Assembly (NCBI RefSeq): GCF_014839805.1
Contig: NC_051138.1
Span: forward strand, 3,098,983-3,162,982
Reading direction: 5' to 3'
Origin: Manduca sexta
Taxonomy: Eukaryota; Arthropoda; Insecta; Lepidoptera; Sphingidae
Length of the DNA: 64,000 nucleotides
Part shown: piece after piece, positions 15,701-30,700 of the stretch
Layout of the letters: each line of letters begins with the position of its first letter
Position numbering within the stretch: position 1 is the stretch's first letter
The notes under the pieces: generated by a model
Told to the model about the DNA's origin: nothing
The model's database searches: none
Seen by the model: only the letters and a program-made list of their open reading frames with translations
Translations under genes and position numbers: made by a program

Positions 15701-18700
15701 GACCGTCTGTCAATCAAACGCCAACAAAATTTTTTTTGTTTCTCAATTTCCATATTTTATGTGAGTAGGTTTTATCATTATTGCTAATGCAATGAGTTCG
15801 CTTTCTGTATACATTTTTTTAATAAAGCCCCATAATTTCGACGAATACAATATCGATAGCGAATCATGCATCGCAATCTCGCGACTAGACGATAAATGAA
15901 CAGATAATCCTCCATGCAAAATCATAAAAAACGAATATTCAACAATGAACGCGCTGTTTTTAGTCTGCCGTCGGCGCATTTTTTCCGAACCGTTTAAGTC
16001 ACCGTTAACCTTTTTGCTTTAAATGTTAACCTTTACGGAATCACCCGACTATCGGACTGGCTCTCGGGTGTTGTAGATAAAACAAAAATGAACAATTGAT
16101 ATCTCATTGATTGGTAATACGACTCGTTCGACCAGACTAAATAATACAACCTCTGCAAGACAAATCAAAGCGGTGTCAGTAACACTTGTAAAATTATTTG
16201 TCAAGTTAAAACATAATTTAATGTCATTACGGGATTATATTTGATAAATTCATTACTAAATATAACTAAAATGTAGACGACGTAAACAAAACTTATTACT
16301 CGATTTATTTGTGTGCTAATTTAATTTGTTGCTTACACTGATGAAACATGAAAGTTTGCGCAAATGTTCCATTAAATACTCACATTAGAGAAAACTTATA
16401 CGATGACATGAGACGATACGTGATAATTGATTAAATTATTGGGAATAATTACATTATTGTGGACTAAATTATTCCCCAATAATTAAACCATTTACCTGTA
16501 CAATACATTAATCGTGGTAGGTGTTGCGTGGTCGATGTAAGTACATCCGTGTGCGTGCATTACATGTATGACCTTAGATTCGTTTTTGCTTCGTGAAATC
16601 ATCACGGTAGCTAATGGCGCTTAAACATTATGTTATACATAATAGATGGTAAATATTAACATCACAAGCAACCTTCACGGATCTGTGTCGTGAATCAACG
16701 TCCTAGAAAATCAATATCCAAAGTAGTTGTTAATTAAATTAATATACCTTAAACATGATCTCAAATCGTCTAAAATATGAAAACTATCTGTTAAATAGTT
16801 CAATGACGATTTCTAAAATATAAAGTACTGTCTAACTCCCAAATAATAACTAAAAAACAAAAATTAATCAGACATAATTATACAAACTGCGTTTGTATAC
16901 GCTGCGCAAGGTGATAAATAATAACAGACCTTAATGCATAATTTATTGATACATACATAATTATCATATTTGTGGTCAACGGCGACACACTAAAAGATAA
17001 TAACATTAGATTCAAAATCAAACTTTGACATATAAATACAGTGGGATATAGTACAGTTTTAATGCAGGAATGGCTTTTAAATGACTTCCTAACGTTTCTA
17101 ATTCATATAAATACATTTTTATATACTGGCTCGGCGAAGGTACCTTACTACAGCTGATGGTAAGTGGAGAAGAGTCCTGATAGTTTCGACAAATTAAAGA
17201 TGATTATCCCTCGCCAGGCGACACAATTATGCCGGCCTATTGAAACTGAAGCCTATTGATACACTTGCGTGGCCCGCTATGGTGGGTATCACACCTTGTG
17301 TAGCCTTGTTATCCGGGCAAATACAAAGATCCTACCAGCATATTTATATCCAACTTGTGAGAACAAATAATTCGGAACGATCGAAGTTCTAAACGCAAGA
17401 GTGTGTTAATAGCAATCACTTTACATAACATGCTTTTGCCCGCGGCTCTGTGCATATTAAAGTCCATTCCCGGAATTAAAAGTACCCTATAACAGTCATG
17501 GATAATGTAGCTTCCTATTGTATTTTTTTTTTAAATGAGGATCAGTAGAGGAGTTATTTCCATCTCATAAAGTATATCAGTATTTATAATCATCCGGATT
17601 CCCCGAGAGGTCGGGTGTAGTGCAACTAAAGCACACGGTCCGTCAATATTATTCATGTCCCACGTGTTAGGCGAGTACCATTATGACAAATTATGTATCG
17701 AAGGACCTCGTCATCGGTAACCCTACTATCCTGCTGCAACACCACTTAATTTCAACAATTTTCTCTTTATAAATTTTTCTAGGTACTTTATCTAGGAAAT
17801 GAAAGTCCCATCGCATCGTAATCAATATAACGCATACAAAATAATGTTATTAAAGAAAAATGCGACTCAATAACTCAATAACTGGTACATAAATATGTTG
17901 CATAAAGCAACGCGCTAGCTTCTGTTATCATAAAACATAAAACATGCCAAAACCCTATATCAACCAATATTATAGAGGCCGACACACCATCGTACTATAT
18001 CAACTATCAGTGGCTGTCATCGCTTTCAAACCACATCAAGCCAAACTGAACATCCGTCACGATGTCCCCACGTAAAGCTCGTACAAAGAGAACGTATCTG
18101 TTCAGCACACGACGGCCTATTCACATTTGCGTCAATCAAGTCCCGAAAACAACGTTATAGGACGTCCCGCGACATTGTTGCTGTTGGTCGTCATCAAAGC
18201 TACGCCCAGGCCTCCGTACATCCTATTACTTGATACTAATTAAAATCGGATCGATATGCGATACTATCAAACCAGAATACTGGCGAGATTGTTAGTTTTT
18301 TTCTTTTGTAATGTTAAAGTTTTTGGATCAAGATTTCTGTATTGTATGACGCAGGAAAAAAATTATAAGATTTTTTGGTTTCCTCGCCACTTCGCCTCAG
18401 TAAAAGTGTTTTCAGGAACAAAGGTAGCATAGGATAGATTAATCCTAGATAAAAAGGTAGTAAGTAGTAGTTTATAAAACATCCACGAATCGCAACACTA
18501 TTAATATAATCAAAAGAAACACATAACCTATTATATAACTTTTTATATTCATAAAATATTACCTTGTGAGCAGACCAACCGAAACGTTTACTGATTACCC
18601 AAAACAAATCGATATAAATAAAAAAGTAACGAATAACAAATCGCGCAAAACCGCAACCCGCCATAAATCATCAATGCACTTATTATTCAAACGGCAAAAA

Positions 18701-21700
18701 AATTAAAAGACAATGAAGATCAAAGAGGAACTATTTCGCGCGAAGGTCGAGCGACGAAATGCAATGATTTTTTGCTAGAGCGCCTCAATTTTGACAGCGT
18801 TCCGGCTCCATTGACGACTATCAAACGTTATTAAACGTCCAGTTTAACGACGTATTATAATATTTATACGCATAAATCAATCCAGTTTACCAAGAATTTC
18901 AAAATGTAAATATTTGAATAAAAAAATATTCTACTAAATTTTCCTCTCGTTAAAATTGTACGTAGAGATGTTTCTACACAAAAGAGCCGTGCGCCGCTTT
19001 TGATATGAGTTAATGAATTTTAAAATATTGTAATTACGATTAAGTTATTACGGTGATTAAAATGTTTCTCCTCTTAATGCAATTTAATATTATTTTGTTA
19101 ATGTAATATCTCTCATGCAACTGTTTAATATTAACATTAAAGAGAAAAAGCAATTATATATTTTAATTTGGCCATGAACTACCGCATAACTATAAAACAT
19201 TTATTTTCATCGATATGTATTATACAGATACGCTTTGATCAAGAGTTATTAAGGCAGCTCAGTATTTCTACGAAAGAATAGACTTACAGCAGTGGGCAAT
19301 CTTACCTCTCCACAAACCCTACATTGCCTGTTGCGCTATATAAGCATAATAAGTGGCGAAAGCCTGGTTAGGAGTGAAACGGACTGTCAAGACGAATATC
19401 CGCTGGTTCAAAACTCAAACACACGCACCTTTTTATAAACTTATATGTGTATTCTTTATGAATTATCGCTTGTTATAACGGTGAAGGAAAATATCGTGAG
19501 GAAACCTGCATACTTGAGAACTTCCCTATAAAAAATTGAGGATATGTGATGTCTGCCAATATAAGTCAGCGTGGACTAAGGCCTTAGATATTATCTAAGT
19601 ATTAGAGGAGGCCCGTGCCCAGCAGTGGGACAATATGTAATACGGAGCTGATAGTATTATTTATTGCATGTAAACATACCGAAAACCTAACCAATTCTCT
19701 CGATACAGCTAAAACAATATAATAGCGCATACTTACTTCTTAACAAGTATTTTGCCAGACTTGTCCGCCTTGAGTGTGATCTTGGTGTGCAACTTTTCCA
19801 GGAACTTGATGGTGGGATTGTTGAGCTGGTTCAGATTGTACGTCAAAGCGAACAGCTCCTCGGTCCACATCTGGCAACAATGAACATTACATTATTTAGA
19901 TAAAAAAAATAGTTAAACGGTAAAAAAAATGTATGATTTATTAGAATACGGCAGCTTCACTATTTCATACTAATAAACTGTTTGGTGTAGCTGATAAATC
20001 GATGTTATTTATGCCGACTGTGATGATTCCAATGCCGAATATAAGCATGATGTTCTATTATAATTTATAATATGTTATCGTAAACAATATATAACCTTAC
20101 TTGCGCAAATCAGATTCTTTATAATAAAACAACACAAAGGAATTTCAACTATCTATGAAAACCACACAGCACCTCTTAAGGCAACCTTTAATAATTTTAA
20201 AACCAAACTACCGAAGCGATCTTGAAAAAAAATTTTATGGGACCAATCTGAAGAGAAATTCTTTCGAATAAAAAAAGAATTTTCCAAATCGGTTCATAAA
20301 TGAGCGAGTTCTGAGGTAACAAACATACAAAAAAATAAAAAAATCACGTCGAATTGATAACCTCCTCCTTTTTTTTGAAGTCGGTTAAAAATATAAAATT
20401 GTGTTCATTTACAATCTTATTCCAAATAATTGTACAGCTTTTTATAAATTCTTTCGAGGAAACGGTACAAATGTATCAGCGAGTCGCATTAGAAGCGCGG
20501 CCCGTTGTTTAATCCCTTCTCATTAACATTTCATGAACGCGAAAAGCTTTCAATATGCTCATGCGCGTAATCTTAAACTGTACGCCACGCCCTTTAGTTT
20601 CCTTTCTCCCGGGACACGAAATCCTCTATCACATAACATTCTACCCGCCTTTCACCCTGGGCAGTTAGTCTCCAATCTGGCTCCGGTTGACGAAATGTGG
20701 CCGAAGTTACTCGTCGCTTGTTAATTATAATTTCATGCCAATAAATCCTATACAAACATCGTAATACTGGTTTTGGTTGTTTACAAAGCGTACAGGCGCT
20801 TCATAAAACGGCAACCAAAATAACTAATTCTCAATTTAATTGTTTCACAATCCGACTTTACATTTTGAAACAAACATTCGCCTAACCTAAAAGTTGCTTA
20901 ATGGCTAGAGGTCAATTAGTACTTAGCTAATAAAATAGTTCTAGTTTTACGAGCAACCTAGAAACTGTGGAAAGTCAGTGTCTACAATAGCCCTACGACG
21001 TGTACATATTTGTTAAATACGAGACGACCGAATAAGAATATAGGTCTGGGCAACAGGCTGTTATTACGTTCCCTACAAGTTTTGCTTTGCTATAAATACA
21101 GTCATTACATTTAACAATAGAACACAATAGAACAAAGTCAATGTAATGTTTCCATTATTCCACTTCTACAGCACAGAACCCGGACTGAATAACTTTAATA
21201 CAATTTATTGTAAGCATGAGTTATGAAAGACAAAAAATACAACGTAATTTATACATTTGTCAATTTAAACAGTCAGTTTTATAGCAATACACTTTGTAAG
21301 TCGTAAAAGCGTATCAATAAGTTATTTGCGCATCAAAACGTCCGCGATGATACATGTGCGTTCACACGCGAACCGAGCACGGGGAGTTCAAGTGGTTTCC
21401 AAACGACGCGCCGGCGGTAATGGGCAATTTTAATGACAACGTCAAAACAATGAACAGTGCGCCCGTTTCACGCACAAATGGATTGATATAACGCAGCGTT
21501 GTTTTAATTTCAGACGCACAGCGCACAGCAGTGAAACAATGGGGCGATGACACGGCCCGGCCACGCAGCGCCGGCCCGACGAGACGCTGCTCTTACCGCC
21601 GACTGTGACAACATTATACAAATACCTATTCACTACAATCTCCTTTCGTTTAAGTTTTATTCGTGATGCTTTACAACTGGCTTTTCTAGTTGTAAACGTA

Positions 21701-24700
21701 ATACTTGAGGTTAAAATGCCTCCTTAGTTCAATATTATGTCTCCCGCTTTGCTATGGAGAGAAGTGGACAATTAATGTTCCCAACTCCTCCCTATCTTTT
21801 TATTTGATTAACTTCGTCGCGGGATAAAGACAAAGTAACGTTCCCTGAGACTCGACAAACTTCACCGCTCGGTGTTATAAAATGCATGCCACTGCTGATC
21901 CTTGATTATAATAATAGTAGATGTAGTGGTGGGTGTTGAGGCGGGAAATTCTCTAATTCACTATAATACCAATAATGCAACAAACAAAAAAAATTAGTAT
22001 GTATAAACTATTAACAATGTTGTTTTATTCAATACACATATTTAACACCTAAACTTTATACTAGAATAACTCAGCATTTCCGGACATATGGGCAAAGTTG
22101 ATTAATTGACAAAGTTTTAAAATTGGCAGAAGAATTTTATCTTGTATAATCGATGGAAAGTTGTTGGTCGGTGCGTTATTAGGGGGAGACATGATGTATG
22201 CAGAAATGCCTGGTCACGCTTCCAGGATATAACTTAAAACTGCTGAAACAGATATGATGAAACGAACAGATCAATCGCTGCACCGAAATGTTGATAGAAT
22301 TATTGTTAATTATAGCTGTTCAAAAATATGAAGTTCAAAATTGTTTTAAAGCTCAGGAAAAAACTATCTTTTTTTCTAAGTATAATTGATGTGACGTAAT
22401 TAATTTTTGAAGAGTCCAAATTACTTAAGTTTAATGACTGCAATAATCCTGATTATTCTGTTTAATAGATAATAGAACATTTTAGTGACACCATATTCTT
22501 ATTTAATTCTTACACACGAATGACGAAATTAAGTATTAATCAATTAAATTAACTATTTATACGATGAGTGACGAGCTTTCTGTAAAACGAGAAGCTGAAT
22601 TAGATCCCCGCATCGATACAAATATTTATAGATTAAACATTAACTCGGACCATGATGTGTGAGACCATGAATCCTGGTTCAGGGTTACTATAACACTAGC
22701 GTTTGCCTGTAGCTCCGCCCGCGTACAAAAGCTTCTTCAGGATAAATATTGTACCGGGAAAAAATTAAGCCTATAGCACTCAAGATGTAGTTTCCTACTA
22801 GTAAAAAAAAAATTGTTTTAGTACTTCCTGAGATTAGTGCGTTCAAACAAACTCTTCAGCTTTATAATATAAGTATAGATATGCCACTCTTTTTTTCGCA
22901 GTGAAATATGCGTTAATGCTACCACCACTTCGAGGGTAAAACGGTTATGTTGGTTTACGGTTAAACTTATCTTATGGCCCAATTTCTACACTCGGGACTA
23001 AAGCATAATCCGAACGAACATTGGACCGAGTCCCTAACCTCTGTATACCACCGGCATACCACCCAAAACCTGCGATGGCGTTCTTCGGCGCATACGATAC
23101 TGCCCCGGGGTATCTTGTTGCACTAAGCTAGCTGCGCGGGACAGTCACTGATATTTATGCCATTCTTAATAATGTACAAAAATAACTAAACATGTTTAGT
23201 CCGAAAATAACGCCGGGACAGACTCAAACCGGTCGCAACATAATAATCGTCATTCCAAATATAGAATCGCACATTAACAATGTCAAGACCTTATTTACGT
23301 ACGGTCCAAGTATATCCCCCAAATTGACAGACAAAAGCGGGCTGGACATGTTAAATTCACACCCATTTCAACTCGTTAACGGCATTGAAGATCCCGACAA
23401 ATAATGGCGTAGAAAGCAGATATGTTGAAGCGAACAGATCAATCTCTGCAACGAAATGTTGATAGAATTCTTGTTAATTATAGCTGGTCAAAAATATGAA
23501 GTTCAAAATTGTTTTTAAGCTCAGAAAAAAATCTATTATTTTCTAAGTATAATTTATGTGACGTAAATCATTTTTGACGAGACCTAATTACTTAAGTTTA
23601 ATGACCGCAATAATCCTGACTGATTGTTCTGTTTACTAGATAATAGAATATTTTAGTGACAAAGCAACACCTAATGGGAAGCACTAAGAGGAACAAAAAT
23701 GTCGACCGACGAGAAACGTAAGCACCTCTTGACTCGTGCGAATAATTATTTCACACTTCTTAATTGCTTCTGCACGCTCTAAAATAGGTGACAAAAAATC
23801 ACAACAGCGTCTAAATACTTAACAATTTTAAAATGGGAATACCATACACCCAAAGATAAGGTTATACTTGTAACCTTGGAACATATCAGAGATCCAATTA
23901 GTACATTTAGAATTCAGTTATTTCCGTCCAATAATATGATAACGATCTAAATTATCGCGCGATCAATACACAATCCGATCGGAAAACATAGATTTTAATT
24001 GCCGATCCAGGGAGGGAGCGGACGTCGTCGATTTACAGGGTAAATATTAAAGCAATGAGGCGACATAAGGGACCTTATATAATTACATAAAAGCCATTAA
24101 GGCTGAATCGCGCAATAGGCACTGGCGGGAATCGAGCCTGAGCTCTCCAGTAATAGCGCTCGACATTAGAATGGACAAGAGGTTTAAAATTTAATCTCTA
24201 TATTACACGAGCGAGTTGCCGACCGCCTCTCCGCTCTCCGAGTACTATTTTGGTCAACGTTCTCATTTATGGTATTAATATTGTGCTACGTTTGTTCAAT
24301 ATTAATATTAAATCGATTTTCGACGTTCCCCGTTTGGCTTTCGTATGAATTAGATATGAGGTTATCTAAATATAATATTCTACTTATACTGAGGAGCTCT
24401 TGAGCATTTTCATTATTGACTTATACTTTGTTTAGTTATAAAGAAATGTACATTATCTTATTAATATTATTAAAATTACAAATGCGAATTTTTGGGAAAA
24501 TGTATGAATGTTGGTTAGAAATAAACGCTGAATAACAAAAATCCGGTGAACGGATTTGGATCAAATGTGACTTTCTTGAGAAATCTTGAAATTTGGAATC
24601 TAATTTTTAAGTAGACGGCACTGGTTAGATAGCGCTATAAATCGCTGCAGTGATATAGGGATTTTTGTAGCATGAAAAGCTTTTCACTCGAACGAAGCCG

Positions 24701-27700
24701 CGAGCAACACCTATTTATGTAATACTAGAAGAAATAATGTTCTTCCATTCATACAAACGTCGAGAAGCTATATTCGATAATTTTCGGCTTTATATATTAA
24801 ATATTTCGGTGTGTCGTAACATAATAACTAGATGTTCCGGAATTGCACCACAGATGCGTTTGCGCTGATAAACGACTAACCTATTTCGAACGTCCCATAT
24901 CGAAGATAATGTCAAAATGCCATAAATAAATGCGTACGAGCGCAGTGGTGGGGCCTTGACCCACCGGATTTGTTCTGCGTCCGTATCGCACCATCGGTCG
25001 CACGCGCCACGCCACACAAACACGTACTTAACAATACATCACCGCGGAGACACAATGACGCGCGCCATTCTCCTCATGTCCATAAATAAACGTATCCAAA
25101 TCTCGGATGAAAGACACACTCACTTCATACTGCGGAAAAATTGCCGGTTGAGTAATGGGATGTTGTTATTGCAAGAAACATAAATCATAATGTTTCCATT
25201 GCGGCGCGCGTCTGTGCGCTTTCTGTTTCGCCGCTCAGTGTACAGTGCGCACATTTTGTACGATGCATTTTATACTGTGTATAGTATCTGTATATTGTAT
25301 AGTGTACGTGTATATTTTTTGTGTATTCTGTGAGCACGTTATTTAGGTAATTTATCACCATGCCACTTTATTCATTTTATTTTTCTCTGAACAGATTGAC
25401 TTGTAAAATAATACAATGTACAAAATCATTCGAATACAGAAATTTCATCTTGATTTTTTTATTCCATAAATAATATGAATCTTGTGCACTTACCCTGTAT
25501 CTCCACCAACTATTAAAATAAAACAATATTATTCTCCATCCCTGGCTAAAACTAGAACAGCATCAAACCGGACGTCGGGAAGCGGGAATTTTGCTTACAT
25601 TTCCGCAGCGCTAGCCAGATTATTAAAACATCCGACGAAATGAATTCGAAATATTTCAACTGAATTCATACTTTACACGTCAAACAGCCACGTTTATCCG
25701 CGACATTAGTTAGCAACAGAAACTATTGTAGAACTTACGTTATGTATTCACAAACATGCAGCCGGCATGGCATAGCAAACATTCCCAATAAAAGTCAACA
25801 CAGGCAGAAAGAGCGAAAGGTAAGACGTAATGAAAAATCCATACCAGGTCAAACGTTCGCTCAGAAAGCCTACATGCCGAGCCAATACCGAAGAATAGGG
25901 AAAGGATCTAATCTACGACAATACCGTAACATACCGGCGGCCCCGCGCGCACCGTCGAGCACAGATATCAAATATTATGAAATACATACAAAAGCCACGG
26001 CCGCCTTTGTCCCGCCGGATTCAAGAGGACGTACCGACAATTCGCCCCTGCAAAATTCTATACTGCGATAGCAAAATCTTATTGATGTACTGAGCTTAAT
26101 TGTTACCAACTGGTCGACGAACGCAGTCAAGTTTCATAACTGAACAAAACAATGCGAATGCAAAGCGAACTATGTTGACCCACTTTCTAGAAAGTGCTGT
26201 ACAAATAAGAAAAGGGAACCGCCTGCGGGACTGTTCGATTGTTTGAATGATATTTTTAAAACAAATCTCCCAACCTCACCGCCCTCTCGGCGGAACGGTA
26301 CTTATTAAAGAGATAAAGAATATTACATCATTTCAGTGAAGTGTGTAGCTGCAACGAAGTCATTTCTTATACAGAACATTTTCAACTTAAAATTACATTT
26401 TAATACATTTTATTAAGCATTCATTTGATAACGGTACACTAGATCTCGTTTTAAATTATTTCGTGTTACATATTAGGAAACACATAAAAATTATATTACA
26501 CGAACTTCCCCCTCGAATTTAAAAGCTTAACGCTAATAGGAACAAGGAAGCATTACCATTTAGAAAATTCCTTGTAATTAATAAAACATCCATTCCCCGA
26601 AGCCGTTCAACTGTAATCCAATAGGTAAACAAATTCCAAGGCGCACTCCACTCGAAAGACAGGAACCTTCATTAAAGTCAAAGATGGTGGAGCAATTTGC
26701 CGCGGTACACAAACACGGTGGTGATAAATCGCTTGCATTTCCCACTAATGGGTTCACGATTACTCTTCGCTTATGTTGTGTCCCATTGTCCGGACTACTT
26801 AACGTTGTAGCCATGATGTATTTGGCATCTATAGAAAATCCGTTTCTCTTTATGCGAGACAGAAAATGATCTATATTTAGAAAGAAAGAAAGAAACGTTT
26901 GTTCGCACAATATACTGGGACGCACACAAACATTTATAACAAGGTACAAAAAAAAGAAAAAAGTAATACATTCGGGGTCCTCGGAGGGAGTGTAAACCTG
27001 AAATTGAAAAACTGGCACCGGTTGTTACGTTAATTAAACATATTAGGAAGCGGATAATAACGTCCGTGGAAGGTAAAATCTTTTGGTTGCACCCGGGAAT
27101 CACTACGCACTTAAGAGTAGACAGGGTGTATATCACCATAGTGATCAATAGCCATGAGCCACGTGTTAAGAATTTGAATTGATGCAAGACAAGGCGACAT
27201 GTATGAGACACTGGTGTTACAAAGCTTATGATTCTAAAAGGATAAACGTGTAAACATCGCGTCGATTTTTAAGCATTTCCGCAACAAATCTCCAAAGTGA
27301 AGAACCTTAATCTATAAAATAAAATAGCTAAGAGAAATTGGCGGATTCTATCCGAAACCTCGAGTTAACGATTTGTTGGTTGCTGGACTATAAAGTCTTT
27401 GGTTTTATGCTCTTACATTACATACGTCCCACTTATTATTAGTCAAACTGTCTACCCGAGGGCATGGGATGGCGAAGGGCCTTCAGTTATTATTCGACGA
27501 ATTAAAATCGAAGGAGAAAGCGCTTGATATAGCTTATCATGTCCGATAGAAAGCACTTAAGATACTTCACAAGCTTTTAAGGTAAACGAAAGGATTAGGT
27601 CATTAAAACGACGATTAAGGACTTTAACTGACGCTTTCTTTTATACGATTGTAAGTTTAAGTGTCGTGTTGGAAAAATATATAATATTCATTTATGTATT

Positions 27701-30700
27701 ATTTTCTATTGTATACATTGTAAGAGTGTTGCCAGCTTAATGGATTTACTACTAAAATTGGTAAATTGGTTTTAATGGCCAGTTGATGGAACCAGGAACT
27801 AAAACTAATGCAAACAATCAAAATAAACTACAACATTAGTTATTAAGGCACCGTCTAGCTTCTCTTAACAAAATATACTTATAATCGGTGCAGATACACC
27901 AGAGAAGCCTAAAAAACAAACACACTTTCTGTACCTATAAGATTCTATCGTCTCAGGGTAAAATGTATATAAGAGCGATGTTTGGCCAACCATATCGAAA
28001 GACAACGTAGGATTCGAGTGGGGTGTGTTTGTAGAAACCGCAGGGACGCGAGACTGTCGATATTCGGCCGCTCGCCGAATGCCTACTGTACTGTGCTGCA
28101 TCGATACTGGTATGCCGTCTTCATTCCATTCATGAATTTCAAACGTGCCACTAACATCGTATTCGAATATAAATCTATATGTATCGTTCTTATAAACATA
28201 TTATACTAAGATAGTGTTACTGCCTCGGTGGCGTAGTTTTTCACGGTACGACTGCAGTGCTGAGGTCTCGGGTTGGATCACCGGGTCGGGCAAAGTAAGA
28301 GTGGGTTCTTCTACTTAATTTCACCCCGGAGTCTGGAATTTGTGCCCTAAATGGCCTTATAGATTCCCCTGTATCACATCATGTTATATATGCACGGCGA
28401 CAAGGGGGTGCACCTCTGCCTACACCTTCGAAGATAAAATGCGTGTGAGTGTATATTACATATTGTATATAATATACGTAGTTTTGCATATACTATAAAC
28501 TAACATTACTCAAACATGCGAAGGAGGTTAGTAGCTAATATGACCATAGAAATAATGGTATTCAAAACAAGTTTCATCTGTCTATATATTGGCTCTAAGG
28601 AATATCCTTACTGTCAGGCAAACGCAAACAGACATTAAACAAAAGCGAAGGTCTAAAAGTTGTACCATTATGTCCACATCATTTACCTACGAGTATTCGA
28701 AAACATAAACTTCTTCAACCGCAATTAAACTTGGCAACACTCAGCGATTGAGTTTCGTTCGCAAAACCATTTAACTACACAATGGCACAGCTAGTAACAA
28801 CTGTACATCTCAATAAAAACAAATCTAAATTCATCTAGAAACGTTTTGAACGCTGGACGGTGGGCGAGCGGCGAGCGGATACCACCTGATGTCATCCGCA
28901 CACGCCCGCACTTAAACATAAAGATTAACCAACGGAATTGAGTGGGACGGGCGTGTGCAACCTTTGGCACGGACTATATGAGAAACATTACCTATAAAAA
29001 CGCTTGAGATTGGCAGTTTGAACTTAATGTTAAAAACACTGAGGTCTATATATAACATTGACTAACGAAAAAAGATGCAGAACGGCTGCTCTAAGTTGAT
29101 GGGTTTGAATTTAAGTAGTACACCTATTAGCTGCACGCTAGGGACTCATACTTTGAAACAATAACTTTATCGCCTACGAAACAAATTTCAATCCGGCGTT
29201 GAACTTCGCACTGAGAAAGCAGATTGCAGGGCCACTGGTCAGCATACATATTTATATTATATCACTTACATTGTTACTTATATCTGAATTTGAAAAACAA
29301 AACATAAAAGCATGTTTCTAACTTCCTATAAAAGGAAATGCATTCAATAAGACAAAGTTCACCACCCCTGTCCCAGACTGTAGCCCACAGAGCAATCTCG
29401 GTACACGGGAATCAAACCAATTAACTCATCAAATAGTCGATTAAGGCGCAGTCGCAGTTACCTGAGCGATTTCCTTCCTCGTGCAGCAGAAGTTTATGAA
29501 CATCACGTTGACGAAGTCCGCGCCGTAGCACACCGTGACGGTCTTCTCCTCGAGCGAGCCCTGCGACCCTATCAGCACCACATTGCGTATCTTCGGATCC
29601 TGCAAACATACAACATAATTAATCATCATGATCATTCTTCAAGGTGTTAGTTCCTTCATTGCGATATGCTTTTTGAAGAAGTTGCAAAATAGATTCTTAC
29701 CCCCTTGTTCATAGACGTTATTTATCTAAGGACGGAGCATTGCTGTGATAACAAGTCTGTTTCTCAGTGCTAATGGCATGGCATCCTTCGCAGTGCGTAG
29801 GCATAGGGCCGTGGTGATTGGCTAATATTTAGATACAACTTGAATCAAGTTGGCTGTCAGATAAACAAAGCTGAGAAACAGACTTGTTATCACAGCAATG
29901 CTCCGTCCTTAGATAAATAACGTCTATGAATAAGGGGGTTAGTTTTTAACATCGTATTTCATTTATTAAAGGAAAATTTAGAACTAGCACAACAAAAACT
30001 GGTAAATATCAAGCAAAAAAGGTCAATTAAAAGTTTTCACAAACATAAAGTCTAAAAATACATATCGTAGTAAGGAATTCATCGACGATACACCGTACTT
30101 TACATAAGAATCAAACTCCGGAAAAAATTTCACATACATATTATCTATCATTCGAGCAAGGACACAACATAAGTAACACATATTTCCAACCTTAATTAAA
30201 TAATTAAATAGAGTTAAAATTAAATTAACCGCGGAAACAGGTTGCAGCAATGACGTCAATGATGTTTATACAAATGATACTTTTTTCATTTAAATTTCAT
30301 CCGCGCTGGTATAATGTATCCGCCCTGAGATAATTATACTTTTATTTTTCAATTTATGAAATCTTGAATGTGAAAAATACGATGACGCTGTGACAGTTCA
30401 ATGATTTGAATTATTGCATTCGGAAGTATTTATTTAGGCTATAATAATCTTAAGTGAAATAAAAAAATACACATTGGTAATAAAGCAATGGAATTATACA
30501 TTCTGGGTACAGTCAGCCTAAAAAGTAGCTAAACAAATTCAAAACTTTCACTTGTGTTTTTACCAACATTTTCTTCACAAAAATATAAATAAAAAGCATT
30601 TACTTCGGAAAGAGAAAAAAAAACAAGTAAACTTAACGTGTATAAGCAATTTGGAGTTTTGAATTTGTTCAATTACTTATATGGCTAACCGTAAGTTCGT

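Larger units (their letters stand above)
12625..19736 (-). other. PLC-beta intron 4
   Basis: 7.1 kb. It holds SINEs at 14544-14863, 14960-15189 and 19352-19660, a dispersed repeat at 17128-17345, a decayed retroelement tail at about 13535-13720 and a small imperfect palindrome at 16434-16490. The rest is AT-rich and featureless. Confidence 0.7.
19871..29461 (-). other. PLC-beta intron 3
   Basis: 9.6 kb. It holds a dispersed repeat at 20196-20393, a GC-rich patch at 21360-21605, a duplicated 242-bp block at 22249-22490 and 23417-23661, decayed repeats near 22700-22880 and 24470-24715, a 109-codon open frame of unknown meaning at 25742-26071 and a SINE at 28219-28455. Confidence 0.7.

Noticed and set aside
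22249..23661. Duplicate blocks as LTRs of a small retrotransposon
   Set aside because: No TG...CA ends, primer-binding site, polypurine tract or coding remains between them.
26578..27018. 146-codon minus-strand frame in PLC intron 3
   Set aside because: Overlapping frames, homopolymer Phe runs, no domain or splice support; the part ending near 26600 is Cys-rich but unrecognised.
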